The notes beneath the pieces are model-generated. The model searched no databases. It saw only the letters and a program-made list of their open reading frames with translations, and had not been told where the DNA came from. Source: Hyunsoonleella ulvae (GTDB taxonomy: Bacteria > Bacteroidota > Bacteroidia > Flavobacteriales > Flavobacteriaceae). From it: a stretch of DNA of 64,000 nucleotides. Below are positions 28,405 to 39,727 of the stretch, piece by piece; within the stretch, counting starts at the first letter, position 1; each line of letters starts with the position of its first letter. Made by a program: the position numbers and the translations under genes. The stretch lies in contig NZ_JAEPJQ010000005.1 of assembly GCF_016827605.1 (NCBI RefSeq), positions 62,001 to 126,000 on the forward strand, written 5' to 3'.

Positions 28405-29427
28405 TTATATCTTCAACCTAGCCGAAGCCATAATATCTTGATCAGCAAAATTACCTTCTAAAAACTTTAAATAACCAACAATAGCAATCATAGCTGCATT
28501 ATCTGTGGTATACTCAAACTTAGGGATATAAGTGGTCCATCCAAATTTTTGTTCGCCATCTTTTAAGGCTTTTCTAATTCCTGAGTTAGCCGAAACACCT
28601 CCACCAATGGCAATATGTTTGATACCAGTTTCTTTTGAAGCTTTTTTTAGTTTATCTATTAAAATGCCAATAATGGTGTATTGTATAGAAGCACACACAT
28701 CGTTTATATGTTCATTTATAAAATTTGGGTTTGCCTGTGTTTCTTTTTGAATAAAATACAGAATTGCAGTTTTTAACCCAGAAAAGCTAAAGTTTAGTCC
28801 GTCTACATTAGGTTTTGTAAACTTGTATGCTTTGGGATTCCCTAACTGCGCCCGTCTATCAATTTCTGGGCCAGCAGGGTAACCTAAGCCTAAAATCTTA
28901 CCACTTTTATCATAAGCCTCACCAATAGCATCATCAATAGTCTCTCCAATTACGGTCATATGAAAATGGCTATCTACTTTTACAATTTGCGTGTGGCCAC
29001 CAGAAATAGTCATTGCCAAAAACGGAAACGGGGGCTTTTTAAAACCGGCTTCTTCAATAAAATGCGCTAAAATATGGGCTTGCATATGGTTAACATCAAT
29101 CAAAGGAATGTTTAAACCATAAGCTAAGGATTTAGCAAACGATGTACCTACCAGCAAACTTCCCATAAGTCCTGGGCCCCTGGTAAAAGCAATAGCGCTT
29201 AGTTGCGTTTTATCTATGCCCGCTTCTTTAAGCGCTTGATGCGCTACAGGTACTATATTTTGTTGATGTGCCCTCGAGGCTAATTCTGGCACAACACCAC
29301 CATAGTCTTCATGTATTTTTTGACTCGCCACAACATTACTTAAAACCTTTCCGTTGTGTATTACGGCAGCTGATGTATCATCGCAAGAAGACTCAATCCC
29401 CAGAATATAAATATTTTGTTTTGCCAT
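28405..29427 (-). CDS. tsaD: tRNA N6-adenosine threonylcarbamoyltransferase TsaD
   Basis: At 340 residues it has the typical TsaD length. Motifs are ILGIESSCDDTSAAVI at the N-terminus, DVNHMQAHILAHF (the metal-binding HxxxH), FPFLAMTISGGHTQIV, AGPEIDRRAQ and GGGVSANSGIRKAL near the C-terminus. With TsaB and TsaE it transfers threonylcarbamoyl to A37 of tRNAs that read ANN codons. It diverges from tamB. Confidence 0.95.
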   Translation of the reverse strand: MAKQNIYILGIESSCDDTSAAVIHNGKVLSNVVASQKIHEDYGGVVPELASRAHQQNIVPVAHQALKEAGIDKTQLSAIAFTRGPGLMGSLLVGTSFAKSLAYGLNIPLIDVNHMQAHILAHFIEEAGFKKPPFPFLAMTISGGHTQIVKVDSHFHMTVIGETIDDAIGEAYDKSGKILGLGYPAGPEIDRRAQLGNPKAYKFTKPNVDGLNFSFSGLKTAILYFIQKETQANPNFINEHINDVCASIQYTIIGILIDKLKKASKETGIKHIAIGGGVSANSGIRKALKDGEQKFGWTTYIPKFEYTTDNAAMIAIVGYLKFLEGNFADQDIMASARLKI

Positions 29428-29605
29428 TACTAAATATTAGGCACAATAATTGTTAATTTTGAAATCGAATTTACATCTGTTTTCTTTTGTAAAAACGTAA
29501 ATACAAAACTAGGCATTATTTCTATGTTAAAAAGGGGTAATGGGGTATTAAGTTTTAAAACCAATACGCAACATTAAGAGAGTATTTAAAATATCATATA
29601 AAATT

Positions 29606-32600
29606 TTGGCAATACTGGTATTGCTCTTTGTTATTTTGGTACTTATTTTTACTATTCCTTCTGTACAAACCGGCCTGGGTAACTATGCTACAAAACGTCT
29701 TAACGAAGCTTTTAAAACCAATATTAATATTGAAAAGTTAGGACTTCAATTTAATGGTGATGTAGAGTTAAAAAACATCTATGTTGAAGATTTTAAGCAG
29801 GATACGCTAATCAGCATTAAAGAATTAAATACTTCTATACTTAGTTTTTCAAATTTAATTAACGGTCAGCTTGTGTTTGGAGATATTGATATTATGGATC
29901 TCGTATTCAATATTAAAACCTACAAGGACTACAAAGACACCAACCTAGATATATTTGTAGCAAAATTAGAAGGTGATAACCCCAAAAAGGGAGATGGTAG
30001 TTTTTTATTATCCTCTAGTGATGTTTCCATTTACGATAGTACTTTTAGACTTTTAGATGAAAACAGGGAGACTACCAAGGTTTTAGAATTGAACAACTTA
30101 AATATTAACGCCACTAATTTTCTAATACACGGTAGTGATGTAAGTACCAGAATAAACACCTTGTCTTTTAAAGATAGTAGAGGGGTTAAGGTAGATAACT
30201 TGATGACTAATTTTAAGTACACCTTATCCAGTATGACGTTTGATGCTTTACAGATAAAAACAGCTAATTCCGTTTTAGAGGGGCGTTTAAAGTTTTTTTA
30301 CAAAAGAGAAGATTTACAGTTTTTTACAGATAAAGTGGTGCTTGAGGCTTCTTTTGAAGATTCGAGTGTGCTCATGGACGAGCTAAATACCTTTTATGAT
30401 GAGTTTGGGAAAAACCAAAAAACAACGTTTAGTGTAAACCTCTCTGGCACATTAAATGATTTAACTGCAAAAAATCTAGCACTTACCACTAGTAGCAATA
30501 CTCTAGTTTACGGGGACATTGTTTTTAAAAACCTGTTTAGTAAAGCCTCCAACGATTTTTTAATGGATGGCAAGTTTAAAAACCTTACGTCTACATACAA
30601 AGATTTAAAAGCTTTGTTGCCAAATGTTTTAGGAGCAGCTATCCCATCTTCTTTTGATAGGTTGGGTACATTTAAGATCACTGGAAATTCTAGAGTTACC
30701 GCTTCTGAGGTGGATGCAGATATTGTAATGAATACAGAGTTAGGTTTTGTGAAATCCGACTTACATATTACCAAAATAAACGATATTGATAATGCATCTT
30801 ATAAAGGAAGAATTGTATTAGATACATTTAATTTAGGGACTTTTATAGAAGATCCCAAAGTAGGGCAGGTCTCTCTTGACATGAATGTAAACGGAAGGGG
30901 ATTTCTAGCGGAAACCATTAACACCGAAGTAAAAGGAGATGTATATCAGCTTAATTATAATGATTACAACTACAGCAAAACCCAAGTTTCAGGTAAAATA
31001 AAAAATAAAATATTTGATGGCATTTTACTGGTAAATGATGATAATCTTAAATTGAAGTTTAATGGGTTAATCGATTATTCTGATGCCATCAATAAATATG
31101 ATTTTGTAGCTGAAGTAGACTATGCAGATTTAAACGTCTTAAACTTTGTGAAAAAAGACAGTATTTCAATTTTTAGAAGTACTGTTAGCATGAATATGAA
31201 CAGTAGTAGTTTAGACGATGCGTATGGTAAAATAGCGTTTAGAAATACATCCTACAGAAATGAGCATGATACCTATAACTTTAAGAGTTTTAAGATAGGA
31301 TCTAGATTTGAAGGTAAAACACGATATGTGGATATTAATTCTCCAGATATTATTGAAGGTGGCATAAGCGGAGAGTTTAAGGTTAGGGATATTGTAAAGC
31401 TCTTAGAGAACTCCGTTGGTAATATTTACACAAATTATAAACCGCATAAGGTAGAAGACAATCAAAGAATAGACTTTAATTTAAAAATCTATAACAAAAT
31501 TGTAGAAGTTATATATCCAGAAATAGAACTAGGTAAAAACACCTTTATTCGTGGACGTATTGAGAGTGAGGCAAACCAATTTAGACTTACCTTTAAATCG
31601 CCTCAAATAAAACTATTGGAAAATTTTGCCAAGGGTATCGAGCTACAAGTAGACAATGGCAACCCTTTATTCAACACTTATGTAGAAGTAGATAGTATAA
31701 ATACAAAATACTATAGTGCATCCAAGTTTAGTTTAATTAATGTTACTGTTAATGATACGCTTTTTATACGTTCAGAATTTTCAGGAGGAAAGCGTAATAA
31801 TGATAAGTTTAACCTTAGTTTTTACCACACAATAAATGAAGAGAATAATTCTGTAATCGGTTTTAAGACATCTGATGTCATTGTTAAGGATTATAAATGG
31901 TATATCAATGGTAGTAATGATAAGTATAATAAAATTTCATTTACAAAAGATTTATCTTCTTTAGAAATTGATAGGTTAAAAATAAATCACGGTAATGAAC
32001 AAGTGACTTTATCAGGTTTTGTTAAGGACTCTACCGAAAAGGATTTAAAACTTAAATTTAAAGACGTAAGGCTTTCAAAAATAATCCCTGATATCGATAG
32101 CCTAAAATTAAACGGACGTGTAAATGGTAAATTGGATATTTTACAAACGAATGGTGGATATCTTCCTAACTCTACTGTAGTGATTGATAATTTTAAAGTC
32201 AACAATTTTCCTCTAGGAGATTTCAATGCCCAAATTATAGGTAACGAAGATTTAACCAAGTATAATGTTGATGTTAGTATAATCGATGACATTAAAAGTA
32301 CATTTTCTGCCATAGGTGATATAAATGTAAAACGAAACAATACGAATATAGATGTTGATTTGGAGTTCGATAGGTTTAACTTAAACCCACTAAACCCTCT
32401 GTTATCAGGTATTTTGTCCAATATTAGAGGAGCGGTTACAGGAGAGGCCAATATTATTGGGAATTTAAAACGTCCCGATATAGTAGGGGAACTCAATCTC
32501 GATGGCGGAGGCTTTACGATACCTTACTTAAATGTAGATTATCAATTTAACAATAATGCAGAAGTCGTTCTAGAAGACCAGAGTTTTTTGTTTAAGGATA

Positions 32601-34027
32601 TTTTGTTAACCGATACAAAGTACAATTCTACAGCACGATTAAATGGTAAATTAAGTCATGTAAATTTATCCGATTGGAGGTTGGATTTAGGCCTATCAAC
32701 AGGAAGGCTTTTAGTGCTCGATACCAAAGAAACAGAAGAATCCCTATATTATGGTACTGGGTTTATTGGAGGAACCGCAAGTATTTATGGGCCTACTGAA
32801 GAATTAGTAATTAGTGTAGTAGGAGAAACAAAACGAGGTACGGTATTTAAAATTCCTTTATCAGACACAGAATCATTTGGGGATAATTCCTTCATACACT
32901 TTATAACACCAGAACAAAAGCTGGCACGCGAAAAAGGTGAGGAATTTGTTTTGGAAGATGTAGAAGGATTAGAATTGGATTTTGATTTGGATGTTACACA
33001 AGATGCAGAATTAGAAATAATTATAAATAAAGAAACTGGTCACGCACTTAAAGGCAGGGGAGTTGGCGGTGTTTTAGTTGAAATAAATACTAATGGTAAA
33101 TTTGATATGTGGGGGGACTTCTCCGTATTTGAAGGGGTGTATAATTTTGCATACGGAGGTTTAGTGCAGAAACAGTTTATAGTGCAACCTGGTGGTACCA
33201 TAGCATGGAATGGGGATCCGCTAAGAAACACAACTATAAATATGCTGGCAACCTATAAAACCCAAACGAACCCTTCTCCACTATTAGATAATCCAATAAA
33301 TAGAAGTATTCCTGTGGAATTAAATATTACGCTAACAGGAGATTTAGAACGCCCAAAACCAACTTACGATTTCGAATTTCCTAATGCTAACTCTACTATT
33401 AAGTCAGAGTTACAATACCGTTTGGATTCTGATGCAGAGCGTGAAAGCCAAGCATTATATTTTCTGGCTACAGGAGGGTCATTCCAAAATAGAGGCTCAG
33501 GAGAGTTAAATGTGTCCGGCACCATAGCAGAACGTTTAAATGGTATCGTAAATGGTATCTTTTCTAGCGAGGATGGAAAAGTAAACTTTGGTTTTAATTA
33601 TGAAGCAGGCCAAAATAGGCCAGATTATCAAACTGATGATAGGGTAGTGGCCACATTTCAAACACAAATTAACGATAAAGTATTTTTCAACGGAAGTGTT
33701 GGTGTGCCCGTAGGAGGTGCGGGGGAAACCCAAACCGTTGTTGCTGGGGATTTAGAGATTAATTTTTTATTAAATAAAGAAGGTACCTTATCTGCTAAAG
33801 TTTTTAATAGAGAAGTTGATATTCAGAGTTTTGGTCAAGATATAGGGTATAAACAAGGTGTAGGTTTATCATACAATGTAGATTTCGATACCTTTAAAGA
33901 ACTGATTAGAAGTTTATTTAAAAAGAAACAAAAACCAAAAGCACCTACAAAAGAACAACCTCAGGAAAATGAAGCAGAGGCACTCCCAAGTTTTATAACA
34001 ATAAAATCTTCTGAGAAAAAAGGGTAA
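29606..34027 (+). CDS. tamB: TamB-like inner-membrane-anchored transport protein
   Basis: About 1473 residues. After a hydrophobic anchor (ILVLLFVILVLIFTIPSV) comes a very long stretch of beta-helical, AsmA/TamB-type repeats, and residues ~1040-1440 form the TamB C-terminal domain (GRGVGGVLVEINTNGKFDMW, GVYNFAYGGLVQKQFIVQPG, GTIAWNGDPLRNTTI, LQYRLDSDAERESQALYF). These proteins form hydrophobic conduits across the periplasm for phospholipids or for outer-membrane protein assembly with BamA-family partners. TTG 29606 is the first ordinary start codon in frame, but it would leave no positive charges before the anchor. The open frame extends upstream to 29552 with NIKRVFKISYK, so a rarer codon such as ATT 29573 may be used. 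Confidence 0.88.
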   Translation: MAILVLLFVILVLIFTIPSVQTGLGNYATKRLNEAFKTNINIEKLGLQFNGDVELKNIYVEDFKQDTLISIKELNTSILSFSNLINGQLVFGDIDIMDLVFNIKTYKDYKDTNLDIFVAKLEGDNPKKGDGSFLLSSSDVSIYDSTFRLLDENRETTKVLELNNLNINATNFLIHGSDVSTRINTLSFKDSRGVKVDNLMTNFKYTLSSMTFDALQIKTANSVLEGRLKFFYKREDLQFFTDKVVLEASFEDSSVLMDELNTFYDEFGKNQKTTFSVNLSGTLNDLTAKNLALTTSSNTLVYGDIVFKNLFSKASNDFLMDGKFKNLTSTYKDLKALLPNVLGAAIPSSFDRLGTFKITGNSRVTASEVDADIVMNTELGFVKSDLHITKINDIDNASYKGRIVLDTFNLGTFIEDPKVGQVSLDMNVNGRGFLAETINTEVKGDVYQLNYNDYNYSKTQVSGKIKNKIFDGILLVNDDNLKLKFNGLIDYSDAINKYDFVAEVDYADLNVLNFVKKDSISIFRSTVSMNMNSSSLDDAYGKIAFRNTSYRNEHDTYNFKSFKIGSRFEGKTRYVDINSPDIIEGGISGEFKVRDIVKLLENSVGNIYTNYKPHKVEDNQRIDFNLKIYNKIVEVIYPEIELGKNTFIRGRIESEANQFRLTFKSPQIKLLENFAKGIELQVDNGNPLFNTYVEVDSINTKYYSASKFSLINVTVNDTLFIRSEFSGGKRNNDKFNLSFYHTINEENNSVIGFKTSDVIVKDYKWYINGSNDKYNKISFTKDLSSLEIDRLKINHGNEQVTLSGFVKDSTEKDLKLKFKDVRLSKIIPDIDSLKLNGRVNGKLDILQTNGGYLPNSTVVIDNFKVNNFPLGDFNAQIIGNEDLTKYNVDVSIIDDIKSTFSAIGDINVKRNNTNIDVDLEFDRFNLNPLNPLLSGILSNIRGAVTGEANIIGNLKRPDIVGELNLDGGGFTIPYLNVDYQFNNNAEVVLEDQSFLFKDILLTDTKYNSTARLNGKLSHVNLSDWRLDLGLSTGRLLVLDTKETEESLYYGTGFIGGTASIYGPTEELVISVVGETKRGTVFKIPLSDTESFGDNSFIHFITPEQKLAREKGEEFVLEDVEGLELDFDLDVTQDAELEIIINKETGHALKGRGVGGVLVEINTNGKFDMWGDFSVFEGVYNFAYGGLVQKQFIVQPGGTIAWNGDPLRNTTINMLATYKTQTNPSPLLDNPINRSIPVELNITLTGDLERPKPTYDFEFPNANSTIKSELQYRLDSDAERESQALYFLATGGSFQNRGSGELNVSGTIAERLNGIVNGIFSSEDGKVNFGFNYEAGQNRPDYQTDDRVVATFQTQINDKVFFNGSVGVPVGGAGETQTVVAGDLEINFLLNKEGTLSAKVFNREVDIQSFGQDIGYKQGVGLSYNVDFDTFKELIRSLFKKKQKPKAPTKEQPQENEAEALPSFITIKSSEKKG

Positions 34028-34171
34028 TCATTTGGCATCCACTTGTTTTGTTAATAAAACAGAGCTTTTTGTTAACTAAAACGTTATAGTTTTATAATAC
34101 TATTAAAATATGATATATGTTATAAAAATATAATATTTGTTTAGTAATTTTACCTCGAAATTAAAGCGTTA

Positions 34172-35158
34172 ATGTCAGAAAAAATAAGAAAAATAGGTGT
34201 TTTTACCTCAGGAGGGGATTCTCCTGGAATGAATGCAGCAGTGCGTTCTGTAGTAAGAACTTGTGCCTTTCATAATATAGAGTGTGTAGGTATTTACCAA
34301 GGATATGAGGGAATGATGAAAGGGGATTTTGAAATTTTAGGTCCTAGAAGTGTGAAAGGCATCATCAATAAAGGAGGTACCATACTTAAATCTGCCCGCT
34401 CTAAAGAATTTAGAACTAAGGAAGGTAGACAAAAAGCATACGATCAATTGCAAAAAGCAGAAATAGATGCCTTGGTAGCAATTGGTGGGGATGGAACTTT
34501 TACAGGTGCCATGATTTTTAATCAAGAGTTTAATTTTCCAGTGATGGGTATTCCTGGAACTATCGATAATGATATTTTTGGAACATCACATACCCTGGGC
34601 TTTGATACTGCGCAAAATACAGTAGTAGAAGCTATTGATAAAATTAGGGATACTGCGAGCTCACATAACAGGTTGTTTTTTATAGAGGTTATGGGTCGCG
34701 ATGTTGGCCATATAGCTCTCAATGTAGGTATAGCCGGTGGAGCAGAGGAAATTTTAATCCCAGAGGAAGATTTAGGACTTGATAGATTGGTAGAATCTTT
34801 AAATAAGAGTAGAACATCTGGAAAGTCTTCAAGTATAGTTGTAGTTGCTGAAGGCGACAAAATAGGTAAAAACATATTCGAACTTAAAGAATATGTTGAT
34901 GAAAACATGGAAGGCTACGATGTTAGGGTTTCTGTTTTAGGCCATATGCAGCGTGGTGGAGCCCCATCTTGTTTTGATAGGGTACTTGCCAGTAGAATGG
35001 GGGTAAAGGCTGTAGAGTCCATACTAGAAGGTAAAACAAATTTTATGGTAGGTTTGCTGAATAATGTAATGCAGTTAACACCTTTAGATCAAGCCATAAA
35101 AGGAAAATCAAAAATTAACTTAGAATTACTTCGTGTCTCAGATATAATGAGCACATAA
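34172..35158 (+). CDS. pfkA: ATP-dependent 6-phosphofructokinase
   Basis: At 328 residues this is a standard bacterial PFK. Visible motifs are FTSGGDSPGMNAAVRSVV (ATP site start), ALVAIGGDGTFTGA (nucleotide binding), GIPGTIDNDI (TIDND with the catalytic Asp), EVMGRDVGHIALN (fructose-6-phosphate binding) and GHMQRGGAPSCFDRVLA. It phosphorylates fructose-6-phosphate in glycolysis. The GAPDH gene follows 21 bases later on the same strand, so a glycolytic operon is likely. Confidence 0.96.
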   Translation: MSEKIRKIGVFTSGGDSPGMNAAVRSVVRTCAFHNIECVGIYQGYEGMMKGDFEILGPRSVKGIINKGGTILKSARSKEFRTKEGRQKAYDQLQKAEIDALVAIGGDGTFTGAMIFNQEFNFPVMGIPGTIDNDIFGTSHTLGFDTAQNTVVEAIDKIRDTASSHNRLFFIEVMGRDVGHIALNVGIAGGAEEILIPEEDLGLDRLVESLNKSRTSGKSSSIVVVAEGDKIGKNIFELKEYVDENMEGYDVRVSVLGHMQRGGAPSCFDRVLASRMGVKAVESILEGKTNFMVGLLNNVMQLTPLDQAIKGKSKINLELLRVSDIMST

Positions 35159-35161
35159 TAA

Positions 35162-36181
<1,020 letters not shown>

Positions 36182-36196
36182 TACTTTAAATAACTC

Positions 36197-36232
36197 AAAG
36201 GCTTCGCGATCCTACGGTTGCGAAGCTTTTTT
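36197..36232 (+). terminator. Terminator after gap
   Basis: AAAGGCTTCGC, loop of ~12 bases, GCGAAGCTTTTTT. A ~10-bp stem with a G-U pair and T-run lies 15 bases after the gap stop. Confidence 0.8.
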
Positions 36233-36244
36233 ATTCCCATACTT

Positions 36245-37105
36245 ATGATTTTAATTGTTGATAGTGGTTCTACCAAATCTGATTGGTTAGCAGTAGACAA
36301 AGAAGGAAATAAACTCATGGAAAAAGTTCGCACTAAAGGGCTTAATCCAGCTATTTTAAGTGAAAAAAAGCTACACAAGACAATCCTAAAGAGTGAGGAA
36401 TTAAAAGCACATAAGGATGAGGCCACCCATGTCTTTTTCTATGGTGCTGGTTGTGGTACAGAAAATGCAAGAGAACTACTATCTTCAGTTTTAAAAAGCA
36501 TATTTACCAAAGCTCATGTCGAGGTAAATGAGGACACCCTAGCTGCTGTTTATGCAACAATTAATCATCCAAAAGAGGCTGCAGTAGTTTGTATTATGGG
36601 GACAGGGTCAAACTGTAGCTATTATGATGGAGAACAATTGCACCAACGTATCATCTCCCTTGGTTATACTTTAATGGATGATGCTTCTGGTAATTATTAT
36701 GGTAAACAATTAATTAAGGATTACTATTATAACCATATGCCAGAAAATGTAAAAGTTGCATTTGGGGCTAAGTATAACATGGATGCAGACTTTATAAAAT
36801 ATAATTTATACAAGCAACCAAGTCCCAATGCTTATCTTGCAAGTTTTGCGGAATTTATGTTTTTACACAAAGATTCGGAATACACCATTAAACTTATAAA
36901 GGACGGCATTAGGGAATTTGCAAAAAACATGATTTTTCAATACAAAGAGGAACTAAAAACAGTTCCAGTGCATTTTGCAGGGTCTATCGCCTTTTTTGCA
37001 CAACAAGAAATTAAAGAAGTGGCAGAAGAAATGGGTTTTACAGTTGGTAATTTTGAACGTAGACCCATAGATGGTTTGGTACCTTTCCACACAAAGGATA
37101 TGTAA
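36245..37105 (+). CDS. BadF/BadG-type ATPase, N-acetylglucosamine kinase-like
   Basis: Starting at ATG 36245 the product is 286 residues (MILIVDSGSTKSDWLAVD). An in-frame ATG at 36218 lies inside the gap terminator hairpin and is rejected. The actin-like ATPase signatures are the N-terminal VDSGSTKSDW (phosphate 1), FFYGAGCGTENARELL, VVCIMGTGSNCSYYDG (phosphate 2) and HFAGSIAFFAQQEI near the C-terminus. Bacteroidota members are annotated as N-acetylglucosamine kinases or BadF/BadG/BcrA/BcrD ATPases; the substrate here is inferred only. It converges on guaC with 15 bases between. Confidence 0.8.
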   Translation: MILIVDSGSTKSDWLAVDKEGNKLMEKVRTKGLNPAILSEKKLHKTILKSEELKAHKDEATHVFFYGAGCGTENARELLSSVLKSIFTKAHVEVNEDTLAAVYATINHPKEAAVVCIMGTGSNCSYYDGEQLHQRIISLGYTLMDDASGNYYGKQLIKDYYYNHMPENVKVAFGAKYNMDADFIKYNLYKQPSPNAYLASFAEFMFLHKDSEYTIKLIKDGIREFAKNMIFQYKEELKTVPVHFAGSIAFFAQQEIKEVAEEMGFTVGNFERRPIDGLVPFHTKDM

Positions 37106-37120
37106 TTAATAAGTCCAAAT

Positions 37121-38161
37121 TTATTTAGAATAAACCCTATTTTCCTGTTCGGCAACCCTAATAAAAGTAGTACGCTTAGTAAGCTCTTTCAGTCGAGAAG
37201 CCCCTACATAAGTACAGGTACTACGTAAGCCTCCTAAAATATCTTTTATGGTTTCTGATACCTGTCCGCGGTAAGGCACTTCAACAGTTTTACCTTCACT
37301 AGCTCTGTATTCAGCTACACCACCAGAGTGCTTATCCATTGCTGTAGAAGAACTCATGCCATAGAACTTTCTGTACTGTTTGCCATTACGTTCAATAATA
37401 GTACCACCGCTTTCATCATGTCCCGCAAACATACCACCTAGCATAACAAAATCAGCACCAGCACCAAACGCTTTAGCTACATCACCAGGGGTTGTGCATC
37501 CACCATCGCTAATTATTTGCCCACCTAAACCATGAGCAGCATCAGCACATTCAATAATAGCAGAAAGTTGTGGGTAACCAACACCTGTTTTAACCCTTGT
37601 GGTACATACCGATCCTGGGCCGATACCTACCTTTATAATATCAGCACCAGAGAGTAATAATTCTTCTACCATTTCCCCCGTAACAACATTGCCAGCAATA
37701 ATTACTTTTTCTGGGTAATTATCTCTTGTTTGTTTTACAAAATCAGCAAAATGCTCAGAATACCCATTAGCAACATCGATGCAAATAAATTGTAATTGAG
37801 GATTAGCTTTTATGTTTTCAGAGAGGCGTATCGCATCTTGTTTGCCAATACCAGTGCTTATTGCAATATGGTTTTCAATACCTTTTGGGGATGTATTTAA
37901 AAACGCAGTCCATTCTTCAGTACTGTAGTGCTTGTGTATCGTAGTAAATAGTTGTGCCTCGGTAAGCGCATTTGCCATTTTAAAAGTACCAACAGTATCC
38001 ATATTGGCAGCAATAATTGGTATCCCAGACCAAGTTAATGGGCTATGTAAAAATTTAAATTCCCTAGTAAGATTAACCTCTTTTCGGCTTTTAAGTGTTG
38101 ACCGCTTTGGACGTATCATAACATCCTTAAAACCTAATTTTATATCATATTCAATTCGCAT
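37121..38161 (-). CDS. guaC: GMP reductase
   Basis: Start ATG 38161 gives [20 protein letters not shown], the same opening as known GMP reductases (an ATG 9 bases upstream also exists), and a 346-residue product of the usual size. The catalytic Cys lies in [17 protein letters not shown], the GMP-binding region in [19 protein letters not shown] and [20 protein letters not shown]. It reductively deaminates GMP to IMP with NADPH, feeding guanine nucleotides back to adenine nucleotides. No CBS domains are present, which separates it from most IMP dehydrogenases. Its wording is strikingly like the gammaproteobacterial enzyme. Confidence 0.93.
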   Translation of the reverse strand: MRIEYDIKLGFKDVMIRPKRSTLKSRKEVNLTREFKFLHSPLTWSGIPIIAANMDTVGTFKMANALTEAQLFTTIHKHYSTEEWTAFLNTSPKGIENHIAISTGIGKQDAIRLSENIKANPQLQFICIDVANGYSEHFADFVKQTRDNYPEKVIIAGNVVTGEMVEELLLSGADIIKVGIGPGSVCTTRVKTGVGYPQLSAIIECADAAHGLGGQIISDGGCTTPGDVAKAFGAGADFVMLGGMFAGHDESGGTIIERNGKQYRKFYGMSSSTAMDKHSGGVAEYRASEGKTVEVPYRGQVSETIKDILGGLRSTCTYVGASRLKELTKRTTFIRVAEQENRVYSK

Positions 38162-38290
38162 GAGGCACATATTTTAATAATATTCAAAATTAAGGCTTTT
38201 ATGATTTTAAACCTCTTGAACGAAAATATATTTGATAACATCCATAAATTCATATTGTTTCGTATATTTAATGTTAACTAATTTTTAGCA

Positions 38291-39724
38291 ATGAAATTTC
38301 CTCCCAAATCCAAACAAGGCTTTAGACTGTGGACTATTGGTTCTATTTTTGGGCTTATAACCTTGGGGATTCTATTTTTTGCCGGACGATACATTTCTGA
38401 TAGCGCTGATTATTTCTCAACTTTCGCTTTATTGATTTTCATGACCTTAGTTATTGTAACTGGAGCGTTTTTATATGTATTAAGGTCTCAAATTGATGAT
38501 GGGGTTGTAGAATCTTATTTAAATAATAGAATTAATGAATTAGAAGAAAAATTAGAAACAGTCACTGAGAGTTCTGAACACAAATCTATCTATCTAGAGA
38601 ATATGAGTCATGAAATCCGTATTCCGTTGAGTACAATTATGGGTATGATTCGTATGTTAAAAAATACCGACTTAGATTCAGACCAACAGGCGCAGCTTGA
38701 GATTGCAGAGTATTCCTCAGAACACTTACTACAGCTTATAAATATGATTTTAAATAATTCTAAAAGTGTTGGGGCTGATTTGAAAATAGAACAAGTACCT
38801 ATTCGCTTAAAATCTGATTTTACCAAGCTGTTTAAAATATTTGAATATCAAGCATGGGAAAATAATCTAGAGTTTAGTTATAAATTTTTAATAGATAAGA
38901 AACAGGATTTTTTATTATTGGGAGATATTAGTAAAATACAACAAGTGCTCATTAATATAGTAAACAATGCCATTAAGTTTACCAACAGTGGAAAAATAGA
39001 AATAACTATTGACCATAAAGTAACATATGACAACCTACAAGTGGTTTCATTTTATATTAAAGATACTGGTATTGGTATGAGTGATTTTGAGCAAAACCAA
39101 ACTTTAAAAAGTATAGAAGAGAAAAGCACAATACCATTAAAACATTATCGAGGATCTGGTATAGGGCTTGCAGCAAGTAAAAAACTTATAGAACTCATGG
39201 GAGGAGAGCTTAAGTTTGAAAGTAAGGAGAACGAAGGGTCCACATTTTACTTTAGCTTACAAATGCAAAAAACCCTTAATGTTATAGAAGAACCACCAAA
39301 AGAAGTCCCAATTTTATTAAACAAATATGATTACAAGTTTAGTGTTTTGGTAGCAGAGGATAATAAAATGAACCAAAAAGTACTTCGTTTTTTATTAGAA
39401 CAGCATGGTGCTGAATGTACATTTGTAACCAATGGCCTAGATGCTGTAAACCTTTACAAAGTAATTAACTTTGATATGGTTTTTATGGATATATACATGC
39501 CAAAAATCAATGGATATGAAGCCACAAAAATCATAAAAAATTCTGATAAATACCAGAAGAATAATATACCAATAGTAGCGGTATCAGCAAGTGCTTTTGA
39601 CGAGGACATTAAAAAAGCAAAGGTAGCTGGGGTTGATGAATTTTTAGCAAAACCTATAGATAGTAAAAAACTAAATAGTGTTTTAAGGAAATATGCTTTA
39701 AAAAAAGAGGAGCAGGTGTCTTAA
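38291..39724 (+). CDS. Hybrid sensor histidine kinase with receiver domain
   Basis: The 477-residue product has two N-terminal transmembrane helices (~15-32 and ~41-63) with almost no periplasmic loop. A short coiled coil leads to the HisKA domain, with the phospho-accepting His at ~107 (ENMSHEIRIPLSTIMGM). The HATPase domain has NIVNNAIKFTNSGKIE, DTGIGMS and GSGIGLAASKKLIELMGG. The C-terminal receiver has AEDNKMNQKVLRFLLEQHG and the phosphorylated Asp at ~400 (MVFMDIYMPKINGYEA). The lack of a sensor domain suggests it reads a membrane or intracellular signal, and there is no dedicated response regulator next to it. It converges on ridA with 3 bases between. Confidence 0.92.
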   Translation: MKFPPKSKQGFRLWTIGSIFGLITLGILFFAGRYISDSADYFSTFALLIFMTLVIVTGAFLYVLRSQIDDGVVESYLNNRINELEEKLETVTESSEHKSIYLENMSHEIRIPLSTIMGMIRMLKNTDLDSDQQAQLEIAEYSSEHLLQLINMILNNSKSVGADLKIEQVPIRLKSDFTKLFKIFEYQAWENNLEFSYKFLIDKKQDFLLLGDISKIQQVLINIVNNAIKFTNSGKIEITIDHKVTYDNLQVVSFYIKDTGIGMSDFEQNQTLKSIEEKSTIPLKHYRGSGIGLAASKKLIELMGGELKFESKENEGSTFYFSLQMQKTLNVIEEPPKEVPILLNKYDYKFSVLVAEDNKMNQKVLRFLLEQHGAECTFVTNGLDAVNLYKVINFDMVFMDIYMPKINGYEATKIIKNSDKYQKNNIPIVAVSASAFDEDIKKAKVAGVDEFLAKPIDSKKLNSVLRKYALKKEEQVS

Positions 39725-39727
39725 GTT

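Noticed and set aside
31987-32496. Long - strand frame inside tamB
   Set aside because: It is antisense to a clear coding frame, with no motif or start signal of its own.
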